Assembly: GCA_019752115.1 (NCBI GenBank)
Contig: JAIEMN010000063.1
Span: 1-39,096 of the forward strand
DNA from: Gemmatimonadaceae bacterium
GTDB lineage: Bacteria; Gemmatimonadota; Gemmatimonadetes; Gemmatimonadales; Gemmatimonadaceae
Direction: 5' to 3'
Length of the DNA: 39,096 bases
The notes beneath the pieces are model-generated. The model did no database searches, was not told the origin of the DNA, and saw only the letters and a list, made by a program, of their open reading frames with translations. Below are positions 6,676-14,889 of the stretch, in pieces. The first letter of the stretch is position 1. Each line of letters begins with the position of its first letter. Position numbers and translations under genes: made by a program.

Positions 6676-8088
6676 ATGAACCGAGTGCGAGTGTGGGCGA
6701 GTGTGTGGCTGATGGCGGCGGCGATGGCGGCGCGCGCGCTGCCGGCGCAGCCGGTGCAACCGCTGCGGGGGGTGGTCTATGACTCCCTGGCGCGGAAGCC
6801 GCTGGTGGATGCGACCGTCCGCGTGAGCGGTGCCGCCGCGTTCGCCAGAACCGACGACAAGGGGCGCTTTCGCTTTGACAGCGTGCCCACGGGCCAGGTG
6901 GAGCTGTCGGTGGAGCACCCGATGCTCGATTCGCTCGGACTCTACGAGCTGGCGGCCCGCGTGCCGCACGATGGGAAGAAGGAGCATAAGCTCGGTGTCC
7001 CCAGCATGGCGACGTTGAGCCGTGCGATCTGCGGGCGTGAGCTGCCGCTCGACAGCGCGATCGTATACGGCACGGTGAAGACACCGGAGAGTAAGCCTGC
7101 GCGCGAGGCCGACGTGGTGATCTCGTGGATGGGCGTCAGCCGCACCGCCGGCGGCAAGCTCGGCCAACAGCGGCTGTCGTACGTGACGAAGACCGATTCG
7201 CTCGGGCGCTATGTCGCGTGCGGGTTGCCGGCCGACGAGCCCTACACGTTCCTCTCGCGCGGATACGGGGCGGACACCGTGACGACGTTGGCGCTGCAGC
7301 TGCCCGCGCGCAGCACGCCGATCCTGCGGCAGGAGCTGATGTTGAGCGCGCCCGTCGTGGCGACACGCACCGATTCGACCAACCCCGACGCGCCTGCACG
7401 CAGCAAGCCGACTGGCCCGACCGGCGTGGTGCGCGGCACCGTGCTCGGGCAGAGTGGTGAGCCGGTGCCCAACACGCGCGTGGCGATCGCCGATATCGCT
7501 GACGTGCGCACGGATTCCGCCGGGCGCTTCCTCATGCTCGATGTGCCCACGGGGTCCCGGCAGCTCGAAGCGGTGGCGGTGGGGCGCAGCCCGGCGTCGC
7601 AGTTGATCACCGTCAAGTCGCAGGACACGGTGGCGGTCACCCTCACGCTCGAGCGCGTGACCACACTGAAGGAAGTGCGCACCGAGGCCACGGTGCTCAC
7701 CGAGTTCACGCGCGGCTTCGAAGAGCGTAAGAAGACCGGGCTGGGCAAGTACCGCGACTCCACGGAGATCGCCAACTCACCGTCGCTGGTGGCGTCGCTG
7801 TCATCGATCCCCAGTGTGACCGCACGCACGGGCCGCGGTGGCATTCCGCTCGTGCTCCTACCGAAGATCGCGAGCATTACCGGCGGCGTGGGGCAGTGTG
7901 TCGCCCGGCTGTACGTCGATGGCCGTCCCGACGCATGGGAGCGCGTCGCCGGGCTCGACCCCAAGGAGATTGCGTGGATGGAAGTCTACGTGCGCGCGGC
8001 GCTGCTGCCGGCTGAGTTTCAGGTGACGACCATCGGTGATGCCTGCGGCGTCGTCAGCCTCGTCACCAAGGCGCGGGTGGCCAAGTAA
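6676..8088 (+). CDS. Secreted carboxypeptidase-regulatory-like/plug-like protein, tandem copy 1
   Basis: This 470-residue protein has a signal peptide (residues 1-24, ending LPAQ). The first beta-sandwich repeat (about 29-110) opens with LRGVVYDSLARKPLVDATV and has TDDKGRFRFDSVPTG, the signature of carboxypeptidase-regulatory-like domains. A middle section (130-220) is a second such fold, and a third (about 245-335) has GEPVPNTRVAIADI and TDSAGRFLMLDVPTG. The C-terminus (340-470) resembles the plug module of TonB-dependent receptors (GFEERKKTGLGKY, LYVDGRPDAWERV, WMEVYV) without any barrel. It is thus a periplasmic or surface protein of unknown function. The next gene is its close paralogue and starts at the base after its stop codon, so the pair is cotranscribed and translationally coupled. 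Confidence 0.86.
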   Translation: MNRVRVWASVWLMAAAMAARALPAQPVQPLRGVVYDSLARKPLVDATVRVSGAAAFARTDDKGRFRFDSVPTGQVELSVEHPMLDSLGLYELAARVPHDGKKEHKLGVPSMATLSRAICGRELPLDSAIVYGTVKTPESKPAREADVVISWMGVSRTAGGKLGQQRLSYVTKTDSLGRYVACGLPADEPYTFLSRGYGADTVTTLALQLPARSTPILRQELMLSAPVVATRTDSTNPDAPARSKPTGPTGVVRGTVLGQSGEPVPNTRVAIADIADVRTDSAGRFLMLDVPTGSRQLEAVAVGRSPASQLITVKSQDTVAVTLTLERVTTLKEVRTEATVLTEFTRGFEERKKTGLGKYRDSTEIANSPSLVASLSSIPSVTARTGRGGIPLVLLPKIASITGGVGQCVARLYVDGRPDAWERVAGLDPKEIAWMEVYVRAALLPAEFQVTTIGDACGVVSLVTKARVAK

Positions 8089-9495
8089 GTGCGCAACCGG
8101 CGACGTCTGCTGCTGGCGGCGGCGCTCCTGCTCGGCGCTGTGTCGCGCGCCCAGGGGCAGGACGCCGCGCCGCCACGCGCGGAGCCGCCGCGCGCGGAAC
8201 CGCTGCGGGGCGTCGTCTTTGATTCCCTCGCCCGCAAGCCGCTCGCCGACGCGATGGTGCGCATCGTGGGCACCTCAGCGCTGGCGAAGACCGACGACAA
8301 GGGGCGCTTCCGCTTCGACAGTGTGACCACGGGACCGGTAGGACTGCAGGTCGAGCATCCCATGCTCGACTCGATCGGTCTCTATGAGCTTACGGCGCGC
8401 GTGGCGCACGATGGCCGTACCGAGGCGCGCGTGGCGGTGCCGAGCTTTGCCACCATGACCCGCGCGGTGTGCGGGCGAGCCGTCGCGGGCGACAGCGCGA
8501 TGGTGTACGGCACGCTGCTCACGCCGCAGTCGGCGCCGGCGGCCAATGCGCCGGTGCGCTTCAGCTGGCTGAGCGTGCGCGTCGCTGGGAGCACCATCGC
8601 GCCGCGGCAGATGCACTACGACACCCACACCGACTCGCTCGGCCGCTTCGCCGCCTGCGCCCTTCCGTACGATGAGCCGGTGGAGTTCACCGCTCACGAC
8701 GCGCGCAACGACGGCTGGACGCTGACGATGCCCATCCCGGCGCAGCATGCCCGCATTCTGCGGCAGGAGCTGATGCTGTCGGTGACGGCCGATGTCCGGG
8801 CGCTGACCGAGGGGGATGTGCTGGGCGTGCGCCCCACGCGCGGCCCGCGCAGCGTGGTGCGTGGGGCGGTGCAGGGTACCGATGGGCAGCCGGTGCCCAA
8901 TGCGGTGGTCTATGTCGGCACCCTCGCCGAGCTGCGCGCCGATTCCAGCGGGCGCTTCTTTGCCCCCGACATCCCTGTGGGCTCGCACCGGATCGAAGCC
9001 TTCGCCGTGGGGCGTATGCCCCGGTCGCGTGTCGCCAATGTGCGCGTCGGCGACACGGCGAACGTGGTGCTCACGCTGGATCGCGTCACCGCGCTCGGGA
9101 TCGTGCGCACGCAAGCCACCACCGCGAGTGCGCTGGTGCTCGGCTTCGAAGAACGGAAGCGGCAGGGGTTCGGCTATGCGCGCGACTCCCTGGAGCTCGC
9201 CCGCATGCCGAGTCTGATGGCAGCGATGTCGACCGTGCCGAGCGTTGTGGCTCGTACGGGGCGCGGCGGTATTCCCATCGTGCTGTTGCCGGCGCCGAAG
9301 GGCGGGCAGTGCGAGGCTCGCCTGTTCGTCGATGGCCGCCCCGACACCTGGGATCGCGTCGCCTCGATGATCCCCAAGGATCTGGCGTGGATGGAGATCT
9401 ACCCACGCTGGGTGTTGCAGCCGATGGAGTTTCAGGCGCCGATGACGGCGTGTGGGTCGGTCAATCTCGTGACCAAGTGGCGCGTCAACCCCTGA
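8089..9495 (+). CDS. Secreted carboxypeptidase-regulatory-like/plug-like protein, tandem copy 2
   Basis: This 468-residue paralogue of the preceding gene has the same domain order: signal peptide (RRRLLLAAALLLGAVSRAQGQ), beta-sandwich repeats with TDDKGRFRFDSV and ADSSGRFFAPDIPVG, and a plug-like end (GFEERKRQGFGYARDS, LFVDGRPDTWDRV, WMEIYPRW). The start is GTG at 8089-8091, directly adjacent to the TAA of copy 1, which fits translational coupling. First-domain similarity to copy 1 is very high, while the middle linker has diverged, so this is a tandem duplication. The stop lies 12 bp from the end of a convergent hydrolase gene, with a small hairpin between. The function is not known. Confidence 0.86.
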   Translation: MRNRRRLLLAAALLLGAVSRAQGQDAAPPRAEPPRAEPLRGVVFDSLARKPLADAMVRIVGTSALAKTDDKGRFRFDSVTTGPVGLQVEHPMLDSIGLYELTARVAHDGRTEARVAVPSFATMTRAVCGRAVAGDSAMVYGTLLTPQSAPAANAPVRFSWLSVRVAGSTIAPRQMHYDTHTDSLGRFAACALPYDEPVEFTAHDARNDGWTLTMPIPAQHARILRQELMLSVTADVRALTEGDVLGVRPTRGPRSVVRGAVQGTDGQPVPNAVVYVGTLAELRADSSGRFFAPDIPVGSHRIEAFAVGRMPRSRVANVRVGDTANVVLTLDRVTALGIVRTQATTASALVLGFEERKRQGFGYARDSLELARMPSLMAAMSTVPSVVARTGRGGIPIVLLPAPKGGQCEARLFVDGRPDTWDRVASMIPKDLAWMEIYPRWVLQPMEFQAPMTACGSVNLVTKWRVNP

Positions 9496-9512
9496 GCTGA
9501 TCGTCGATCAGC
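9496..9512. terminator. Short perfect hairpin between convergent genes
   Basis: GCTGATCG (9496-9503) and CGATCAGC (9505-9512) form an 8-bp stem around a single T, so in vivo it would open to a small loop or act as a cruciform. It overlaps the stop codon of the minus-strand hydrolase gene and follows the plus-strand stop by 0 bp. A bidirectional termination role is plausible, but there is no T-tract. Confidence 0.5.
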
Positions 9513-10485
9513 GACCCTGACGTACGAAGTCGGTGATCTGCTGCACGAACGTGGCCGTCTGACTGGGTGCCACGATGCGCCCCGCGATCACGTGCCCGTC
9601 TTCGCCCGCGGTGGGCACCACGAGCTGCTGCCGCACCGGCACGTTGGTGGCCTGGCGTGCGCGCGCGACCCATGCGTCGGTGCGGGCGGCGTCCACCACC
9701 TGATCGTCGTGGTTGTTGAACACGAGCGTGGGCACGACGAAGGTGGTGAAGTATGCGCTGCGGACGCGCTCCACCAGCGCCTGCATAGGGAAGAGCGCGG
9801 TGCTGGGATACGACACGGTCCAGTAGCGCGTCTGCTCGTCGTTGCGCGCCTTCCAGGTGCGCTGCGGAATGAAGCGCGGCAGGATCACCTGCGCCCACGG
9901 CAGGGTGAGCGCTTCGGCGGCGCGATCCTTGGGTCCGAAATTGGGGGAGATCAACACGAGGCGCGCGAGGCCGCGCTGCTGCTCCGGCGGTTGGGTGGCC
10001 AACCAGACCGCGAGCGTCCCGCCGGTGGAGGTGCCAATCACGAGCACCGAATCCCCCAGTCGCTGCGCAATCGCGAAGGCTTCCTGCGTGTCGGCCAGCC
10101 AATCCTGCGCCGTCACGTGCGCGAGCGAGTCACCGGGGAGACCATGCCCGCGGAGGCGCGTCTCGAACAGGTTGGCACCAAGGGCGCGCGCCACCTCGGC
10201 CGACACCGGCGCCGTTTCCTGCCGCGTGGCCGAAAAGCCGTGCAGGTAGATCACGCTCCATGGCGTGCGCGCCGGATTGGCCGAGTCGGCAAACGTGATG
10301 TGCTTGGCGACGTTGGCATCGGTGACGCCCGCTTTCGCCTCACGCTCGGCCAGCCATGCCGGCAGCGCGGTCAACTCCTTTGGCAGGGTCGGCGGGGTCG
10401 CCGGCATGGCGACGCGCGGGCGCGGGCCGAGGACCACCACCGCAAAGAGGAGAGCTACCGCTGTCAGCCACGTTCTGCGTGTCAT
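9508..10485 (-). CDS. Secreted alpha/beta hydrolase (serine esterase/lipase-like)
   Basis: From ATG at 10485 the protein has 325 residues; an upstream ATG at 10533 would bury the signal sequence. Residues 1-27 start MTRRTWLTAVALLFAVVVLG, a signal peptide or anchor. The fold is a serine alpha/beta hydrolase: oxyanion region YLHGFSA (80-86), nucleophile Ser153 in GTSTGG, acid in NNHDDQVVD (Asp260 or 261) and His298 in DGHVIAG. This layout resembles monoacylglycerol lipases and carboxylesterases. It likely hydrolyses an ester in the periplasm; the substrate is unknown. It is codirectional with the dienelactone-hydrolase gene upstream, separated by a palindrome. Confidence 0.87.
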   Translation of the reverse strand: MTRRTWLTAVALLFAVVVLGPRPRVAMPATPPTLPKELTALPAWLAEREAKAGVTDANVAKHITFADSANPARTPWSVIYLHGFSATRQETAPVSAEVARALGANLFETRLRGHGLPGDSLAHVTAQDWLADTQEAFAIAQRLGDSVLVIGTSTGGTLAVWLATQPPEQQRGLARLVLISPNFGPKDRAAEALTLPWAQVILPRFIPQRTWKARNDEQTRYWTVSYPSTALFPMQALVERVRSAYFTTFVVPTLVFNNHDDQVVDAARTDAWVARARQATNVPVRQQLVVPTAGEDGHVIAGRIVAPSQTATFVQQITDFVRQGR

Positions 10486-10508
10486 GCCTGAAAAGTAACT
10501 GCCGCAAA

Positions 10509-10574
10509 GGATCACGAAGAGCCAGAAGGCCACGAAGCAGTCAGTGCTTCGTGGCCTTCAGATCCTTCGTGTCC
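10509..10574. repeat. Intergenic palindrome between two hydrolase genes
   Basis: The left arm (10509-10539) and right arm (10545-10574) pair with a 5-nt loop; the central 16 bp (GAAGGCCACGAAGCA and mirror) are perfect, with small slips further out. The arms contain repeated CACGAAG units. It lies between two minus-strand genes. It may end transcription of the upstream dienelactone-hydrolase gene. Confidence 0.85.
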
Positions 10575-10598
10575 TCAGTTCGGCTGTTTCACAGCGCG

Positions 10599-11450
10599 CT
10601 ACTTGAGCATCGCCTTGAAGAAGGCGAGGCTCTTGGCCCACGCGTCGTTCGCGGCCTTCTCGTTGTAGGCCGTGCCGGTCGGGTTCGCGAAGGCGTGTGC
10701 GGCATCCTCGTACACGCTGAGGCGCATCGCGCCGCCCTGCTTGGTGATGGCCGCGTTCATGGCCTTCACGCTGTCCACCGGGATGCCCGTGTCCTTGCCG
10801 CCGAAGAGGCCGAGGACCGGCGCCTTGAGGCGGGCGAGCTGCTTCGGGTCGGTGATGGGCGCGCCGTAGTAGATCACGACCGCGTTGACATCCTTGCCGC
10901 CGGCGAGGCCCGTGCGGAGCGACCAGTGGCCGCCGAAGCAGTAGCCCACCGAGCCCACGCTCGTCGCGCCGTTCTTGCGCAGGTAGGCGACGGCCGCGGC
11001 AACGTTCGCTTCGCCGCCGGCGATGTCGGCCATGCCGGCCTGATAGAGCTTCATGGCCTCATCGGGCTTGGTCGCGACCTTGCCGTCGAACAGGTCCACG
11101 GCGAGCACCGTGTAGCCTTCGCCGGCGTAGCGATCGGCCATGCTCTTGATGTTGTCGTTGAGCCCCCACCACTCATGCACCATCACGATGGCCGGTCCGG
11201 CCTTGGCGGCCTTCGGCTTGGCGAGATAGCCCTTGAGCGTCTTGCCGCCCACGGTGCCGTAGGTCACGGTCTCACCAGTGGCGACGGCGAGGCGCGGGGC
11301 AATCTTGGCGCCCGGCGACGCGACCGCCATGTCATGCGCGTGTTCACGCGCCATTTCGTTGGCGTAGGTGGGCTGCTGCTGCGCGCCGGCCGAGGTGGCG
11401 GCAGCGAACGCGGACACGAGGCCCAGCGTGCGGAGAATCGAACGGGTCAT
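10599..11450 (-). CDS. Secreted dienelactone hydrolase family protein
   Basis: This is a 283-residue protein from ATG at 11450. Residues 1-24 form a signal peptide ending in SAGAQ. The catalytic domain matches dienelactone hydrolases: Glu93 in HEWWG, nucleophile Cys171 in GYCFGG, Asp220 in GGKD and His252 in DAAHAF. Classical members hydrolyse the dienelactone ring in the chlorocatechol pathway, but no other gene of that pathway is nearby, and exported members usually have unknown esters as substrates. An insert after residue 25 (ANEMAREHAHDM) is seen in secreted forms. The longer frame starting at 11645 overlaps the dehydratase gene and lacks a signal peptide. Confidence 0.9.
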   Translation of the reverse strand: MTRSILRTLGLVSAFAAATSAGAQQQPTYANEMAREHAHDMAVASPGAKIAPRLAVATGETVTYGTVGGKTLKGYLAKPKAAKAGPAIVMVHEWWGLNDNIKSMADRYAGEGYTVLAVDLFDGKVATKPDEAMKLYQAGMADIAGGEANVAAAVAYLRKNGATSVGSVGYCFGGHWSLRTGLAGGKDVNAVVIYYGAPITDPKQLARLKAPVLGLFGGKDTGIPVDSVKAMNAAITKQGGAMRLSVYEDAAHAFANPTGTAYNEKAANDAWAKSLAFFKAMLK

Positions 11451-11481
11451 GGTCTCAGGCGAAGAAGGCGGAGCAGGGTCG

Positions 11482-12474
11482 TTACACCGCGCCGATGGCG
11501 CGGGCGAGAATCTGCGGGTCGATGTTGCCACCCGTGGTGACAACGAGGGTGGTGCGGTCACGGGTTTCCACCTTATGGTGCAGCAGCGCCGCCAGCGCGG
11601 CCGCGCCGCCGGGCTCGACCACGATCTTGAGCTCGCGCACGGCAAAGGCGATGGCAGCCAGCACCTCGTCGTCGGTCACGCGCAACCCGGCCCCGACGCG
11701 CGGCTGGTTGATGCTGAAGGTGAATTCACCGGGCATCTCGGTCACGATGGCATCGCAGATCGAGCGCTTGCCCGGTTCGTTGGCCACCCGGTGCCCTAGT
11801 TCGAGTGAGCGGGCCGTGTCATCGAACTCGGCGGGTTCGCAGGGGTGCACCTTGGTGGTCGGCGACACCGCTTCGGCGGCCAGCGCGCAGCCGGCGGTCA
11901 GCCCGCCTCCTCCGCAGCAGACGAGGAAGGTGTCGGGAGTGACGCCCATCGCGCGTGCCTGTTCGAGTGCTTCGAGGGCGATGGTGCCCTGACCGGCCAC
12001 GATGTGCGGATCTTCAAACGGGGGCACGACCACGCTGCCGCGTTCGGCGGCGATTTTACCGCCAATCGCCACCCGGTCTTCGGTCCAGCGGTCGTAGAGC
12101 ACCACTTCGGCGCCAAAGGCGCGGGTGCGCTCGATCTTGAGCGGCGGCGCGTCCTTGGGCATCACGATGACCGAGCGCATGCCGAGCAGGGTGGCGCTGT
12201 AGGCCACCGCCTGCGCATGGTTGCCGGATGAATAGGCCACGACGCCCCGCGTGCGCTCCTCGGCGGAGAGCTGCAGCAGGCGATTGAGCGCCCCGCGCAG
12301 CTTGAAGGAGCCAGTGTGCTGCAGCACCTCGGTCTTGAGCAGCACGCGCCCGCCGGCCACGGCGTCGAGCGCCGGCGAGGAGAGCAGCGGCGTCACGGCC
12401 GCGTAGGGACGAATGCGATCCGCGGCGGCGCGGATGTCGGCGATGGTCGGGGCGATGAGGGCACTCATGTCCAT
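11482..12474 (-). CDS. PLP-dependent threonine/serine (or hydroxyaspartate) dehydratase
   Basis: This 330-residue fold-type II PLP enzyme has the cofactor lysine Lys58 in TGSFKLRGA, the substrate loop SSGNHAQ and the phosphate-binding glycine loop CGGGGL. It lacks the C-terminal ACT regulatory domain of biosynthetic IlvA, so it belongs to the short catabolic group, which deaminates threonine or serine to 2-oxoacids; some members act on threo-3-hydroxyaspartate or are serine racemases. The second ATG (12468) is an equally good start. It is upstream of, and codirectional with, the dienelactone-hydrolase gene and divergent from the DUF5916 gene, with 77 bp between the two starts. Confidence 0.9.
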   Translation of the reverse strand: MDMSALIAPTIADIRAAADRIRPYAAVTPLLSSPALDAVAGGRVLLKTEVLQHTGSFKLRGALNRLLQLSAEERTRGVVAYSSGNHAQAVAYSATLLGMRSVIVMPKDAPPLKIERTRAFGAEVVLYDRWTEDRVAIGGKIAAERGSVVVPPFEDPHIVAGQGTIALEALEQARAMGVTPDTFLVCCGGGGLTAGCALAAEAVSPTTKVHPCEPAEFDDTARSLELGHRVANEPGKRSICDAIVTEMPGEFTFSINQPRVGAGLRVTDDEVLAAIAFAVRELKIVVEPGGAAALAALLHHKVETRDRTTLVVTTGGNIDPQILARAIGAV

Positions 12475-12480
12475 AAGATC

Positions 12481-12519
12481 CCGCCGGGGACAATCCGGCG
12501 GAAGCGGTCGCCTTGTCCC
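12481..12519. promoter_or_regulatory. Overlapping inverted repeats in a divergent promoter region
   Basis: CCGCCGG (12481-12487) pairs with CCGGCGG (12495-12501), and an overlapping pair GGGACAA (12487-12493) and TTGTCCC (12513-12519) is also perfect. They lie in the 77-bp gap between the divergent dehydratase and DUF5916 genes. They could form operator half-sites or alternative hairpins. The role is inferred. Confidence 0.4.
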
Positions 12520-12551
12520 AGCGTCTTGGGGCGGTTAGCCGTTGTCTCACG

Positions 12552-14744
12552 ATGCTCCCGCCGTCCATTCGCTCCCTCGCCGCCGCCCTGCTGGTCGCGG
12601 CCGTTGCGCCACGTGCGCAGGCCCAGTCCACGGCGCCGCCGGTGGACTTCCGCGTCACCCGCAGCCCGGTGAACATCCGGCTCGACGGCAAGCTCGACGA
12701 AGCGGCCTGGTTCTCGGCCGACTCGATCACCGACTTTCGCCAGCGCGATCCCCAGGAGGGGGCGCCCGGCAGCGAACGGACGGTGGTGCGCGTGCTGGCG
12801 ACGCCGGCGGGGCTCGCGGTGGGGTGGTGGTGCTACGACCGCGAACCGGCGCGCATCGTGCGCTCGCAGTTGCGTCGCGACGCCGAGTTGCGACCGGATG
12901 ACTACGTGTCGCTGGGCGTGGACGGCCTGCACGACAAGCGCAGTGGCTTCTACTTCCGGGCCAACGCCAACGGCGCGTTGTGGGACGGCGAGCACATCGA
13001 TTTCGAAAGCGGCAACGAAAGCTGGGATGGCATCTGGGACGTGCGCAGCCGCGTCACCGCCGACGGCTATGTCGTGGAGATGCTCGTCCCGTGGGCCACG
13101 CTGCGCTACGCGGACGGCGACAGCCTGATGGGGATGAACTTCCGTCGCTTCATGCCGCGGAAGAATGAGGAGGTGCTGTGGCGCGCGTGGAAGCGGACCG
13201 AGGGGTTTCGCTTTCTCGAGAAGGAAGGGCTGGTCGGCGGTTTCGCCGATTTACCGCGCCGCCCACTGGTGGAGGCGCGTCCGTATGTGTCGAGTGAGCT
13301 CAAGCTCCCGGAGCGGCGCTTCTTCACGGGAACGGGCGATACGCTGCTGGCGCGCGGCACGCAGGATGCCAACATCGGGCTCGATCTCAAGCTGCCCATC
13401 GGGAACACGCTCACGGCGGACGTCACCGTCAATCCCGACTTTGCACAGGCAGAGGTGGACCGTCAGGTCGTCAATCTGTCGCGCTTTCCGCTGTTCTTTC
13501 CGGAACAGCGGCCGTTTTTCACGGAAGGATCGGCGATCTTCGACTTTGGCCGCCGGCAGCAGACGCAGATGTTCTACTCCCGTCGCATCGGCCTCGGACG
13601 TGATGGACGCCCGGTCAACATTCCGGTTGGGCTCCGGATGCAGGGGCGGATTGGCGGGGAGCAGGTGGGGTTGCTGGCGGTGCGGACCGGTGGCGCGGAA
13701 GACGCCACGGCCGCCGTGCTGCGGATCAAGCACGATGTGCTCGGGCGCGGCTACGTCGGGGCGATGACCACGCTCGCCGCGCAGGATGGGCGGTCAGGTA
13801 GTGTGGCCGGCGGCGTCGACTTCTCGTTGCCCTACATCGTACAAGGCGGGCAGAACCTGGTGGTGTTAGGCAACGCCGCCTGGAGTCAGGATTCATCGGG
13901 CGCGCCGGTGGGTGGCCACTACCGTCTCATGGTGGACTATCCGAATGACAACGCCGACATCGTCATGCGTTTCGATCGCGTGGACTCCGCGTACAATCCC
14001 ACGCTCGGTTTCGTGCAGCAGCGGGGGATCTACCGGTTTGGCGGCAGCACGTCACTCACGCCACGTCCGCGGCGCAAGAGCCGCATCCGGCGTTATGAGT
14101 TCGATCTGCTGACCTACAACGTGGTCTGGGGACTCGACTGGCGGCCCAACAACGCGTCGCTGGAGGTGAAGCCGCTGGGGTTGCAGTTCCAGACCGGCGA
14201 TCGCTTTGAGTTCAATCTCCAGCGCCGCTTCGATGCGCCCACGGAGGCCTTTGAGCTCATCGATGGGGCCACGATCCGCCCGGGTGCGTACTGGTGGAAT
14301 CGCGCCGAGCTGCAGTACACCACCACCGATGCGAGAGCGATCCGTCTCGATGCGACGGTGAGCGCCGGTGAGTTCTACACCGGTCGCTCGGCGCAGGCCT
14401 CACTGGGGCTGCGCTTCCGCCGCACGCCGCACACGCTCGCGACGGTGGATCTGTCGCGCGAAGCCGTCACGCTGGGCGCGGCGCGCTTCACGGCAAACGT
14501 CGTGCGCGTCCGGTCGGACTACGCCTTCAGCCCGCGGCTCAACGCCACGCTCTTCGCGCAGTGGGACAACCAGTCGAACCGCGCGTCCGTCAATTCCCGC
14601 GTGCGCTGGACGGTCACCCCGGGGAGCGATCTCTACGTGGTGTGGAATTCCAACTGGCCCACCGGGCTCGATCGCCCCATCCCGTGGAGCCGCCCGTCGC
14701 GCGGCGGGTTGGTGGCGAAATACGTGTACTTCTTCCGCGGGTAA
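12552..14744 (+). CDS. DUF5916 outer-membrane protein with CBM9-like N-terminal domain
   Basis: This 730-residue protein has a signal peptide (residues 1-24, ending ARAQAQ). Residues 35-200 form a carbohydrate-binding-module-9-like sandwich opening with NIRLDGKLDEAAW and including YVVEMLVPWATLRY. Residues 230-730 match DUF5916: FPEQRPFFTEGSAIFDFG, the FYSRRIG element and many alternating beta strands ending with KYVYFFRG, whose final aromatic strand fits outer-membrane insertion. Such proteins are common in Gemmatimonadota, Bacteroidota and Acidobacteriota, next to TonB-dependent receptors, and are suspected to handle glycans or lipids at the surface. The ATG at 12552 is preferred over an upstream TTG because it gives a clean signal peptide. 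A receptor gene follows on the same strand. Confidence 0.9.
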   Translation: MLPPSIRSLAAALLVAAVAPRAQAQSTAPPVDFRVTRSPVNIRLDGKLDEAAWFSADSITDFRQRDPQEGAPGSERTVVRVLATPAGLAVGWWCYDREPARIVRSQLRRDAELRPDDYVSLGVDGLHDKRSGFYFRANANGALWDGEHIDFESGNESWDGIWDVRSRVTADGYVVEMLVPWATLRYADGDSLMGMNFRRFMPRKNEEVLWRAWKRTEGFRFLEKEGLVGGFADLPRRPLVEARPYVSSELKLPERRFFTGTGDTLLARGTQDANIGLDLKLPIGNTLTADVTVNPDFAQAEVDRQVVNLSRFPLFFPEQRPFFTEGSAIFDFGRRQQTQMFYSRRIGLGRDGRPVNIPVGLRMQGRIGGEQVGLLAVRTGGAEDATAAVLRIKHDVLGRGYVGAMTTLAAQDGRSGSVAGGVDFSLPYIVQGGQNLVVLGNAAWSQDSSGAPVGGHYRLMVDYPNDNADIVMRFDRVDSAYNPTLGFVQQRGIYRFGGSTSLTPRPRRKSRIRRYEFDLLTYNVVWGLDWRPNNASLEVKPLGLQFQTGDRFEFNLQRRFDAPTEAFELIDGATIRPGAYWWNRAELQYTTTDARAIRLDATVSAGEFYTGRSAQASLGLRFRRTPHTLATVDLSREAVTLGAARFTANVVRVRSDYAFSPRLNATLFAQWDNQSNRASVNSRVRWTVTPGSDLYVVWNSNWPTGLDRPIPWSRPSRGGLVAKYVYFFRG

Positions 14745-14749
14745 GAAAC

Positions 14750-14829
14750 CCGGGGGCGACGCAGGGCCCCCGAGGGTACGCCACCGAACCGTTACGGGGC
14801 GTCGTCGGCTTCGTTACGCCACCGACGCC
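14750..14829. terminator. Two hairpins after the DUF5916 gene
   Basis: GGGGGC near 14752 pairs with GCCCCC near 14766-14772, just 6 bp after the DUF5916 stop. GGCGTCG (14798-14804) pairs with CGACGCC (14823-14829). They lie between codirectional genes and may separate DUF5916 transcription from that of the receptor gene. No T-tract is seen. Confidence 0.45.
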
Positions 14830-14843
14830 GAGCCGTCACACAC

Positions 14844-14886
14844 TGCTCCGATGCTTGGGGACCCGTCTTTCCCCCCTCTCGGAGCA
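14844..14886 (+). promoter_or_regulatory. Hairpin that buries the receptor gene's Shine-Dalgarno
   Basis: TGCTCCGA (14844-14851) is the exact inverse complement of TCGGAGCA (14879-14886). The right arm contains GGAG, the only Shine-Dalgarno candidate, ending 5 bases before the ATG at 14890. A GGGG run at 14857-14860 can also pair with the C-run at 14871-14876, extending the stem. In the mRNA this would hide the ribosome site, suggesting translational control. No known riboswitch core is recognised. Confidence 0.55.
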
Positions 14887-14889
14887 AGC

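Noticed and set aside
12513-12551. TTG start at 12513 for the DUF5916 gene
   Set aside because: It would add 13 residues before a clean signal peptide; the ATG at 12552 fits better.
14368-14889. An in-frame extension of the TonB-dependent receptor into the DUF5916 gene
   Set aside because: The extension overlaps another gene and would place the signal peptide inside the protein. The ATG at 14890 follows a Shine-Dalgarno and gives a normal export signal.
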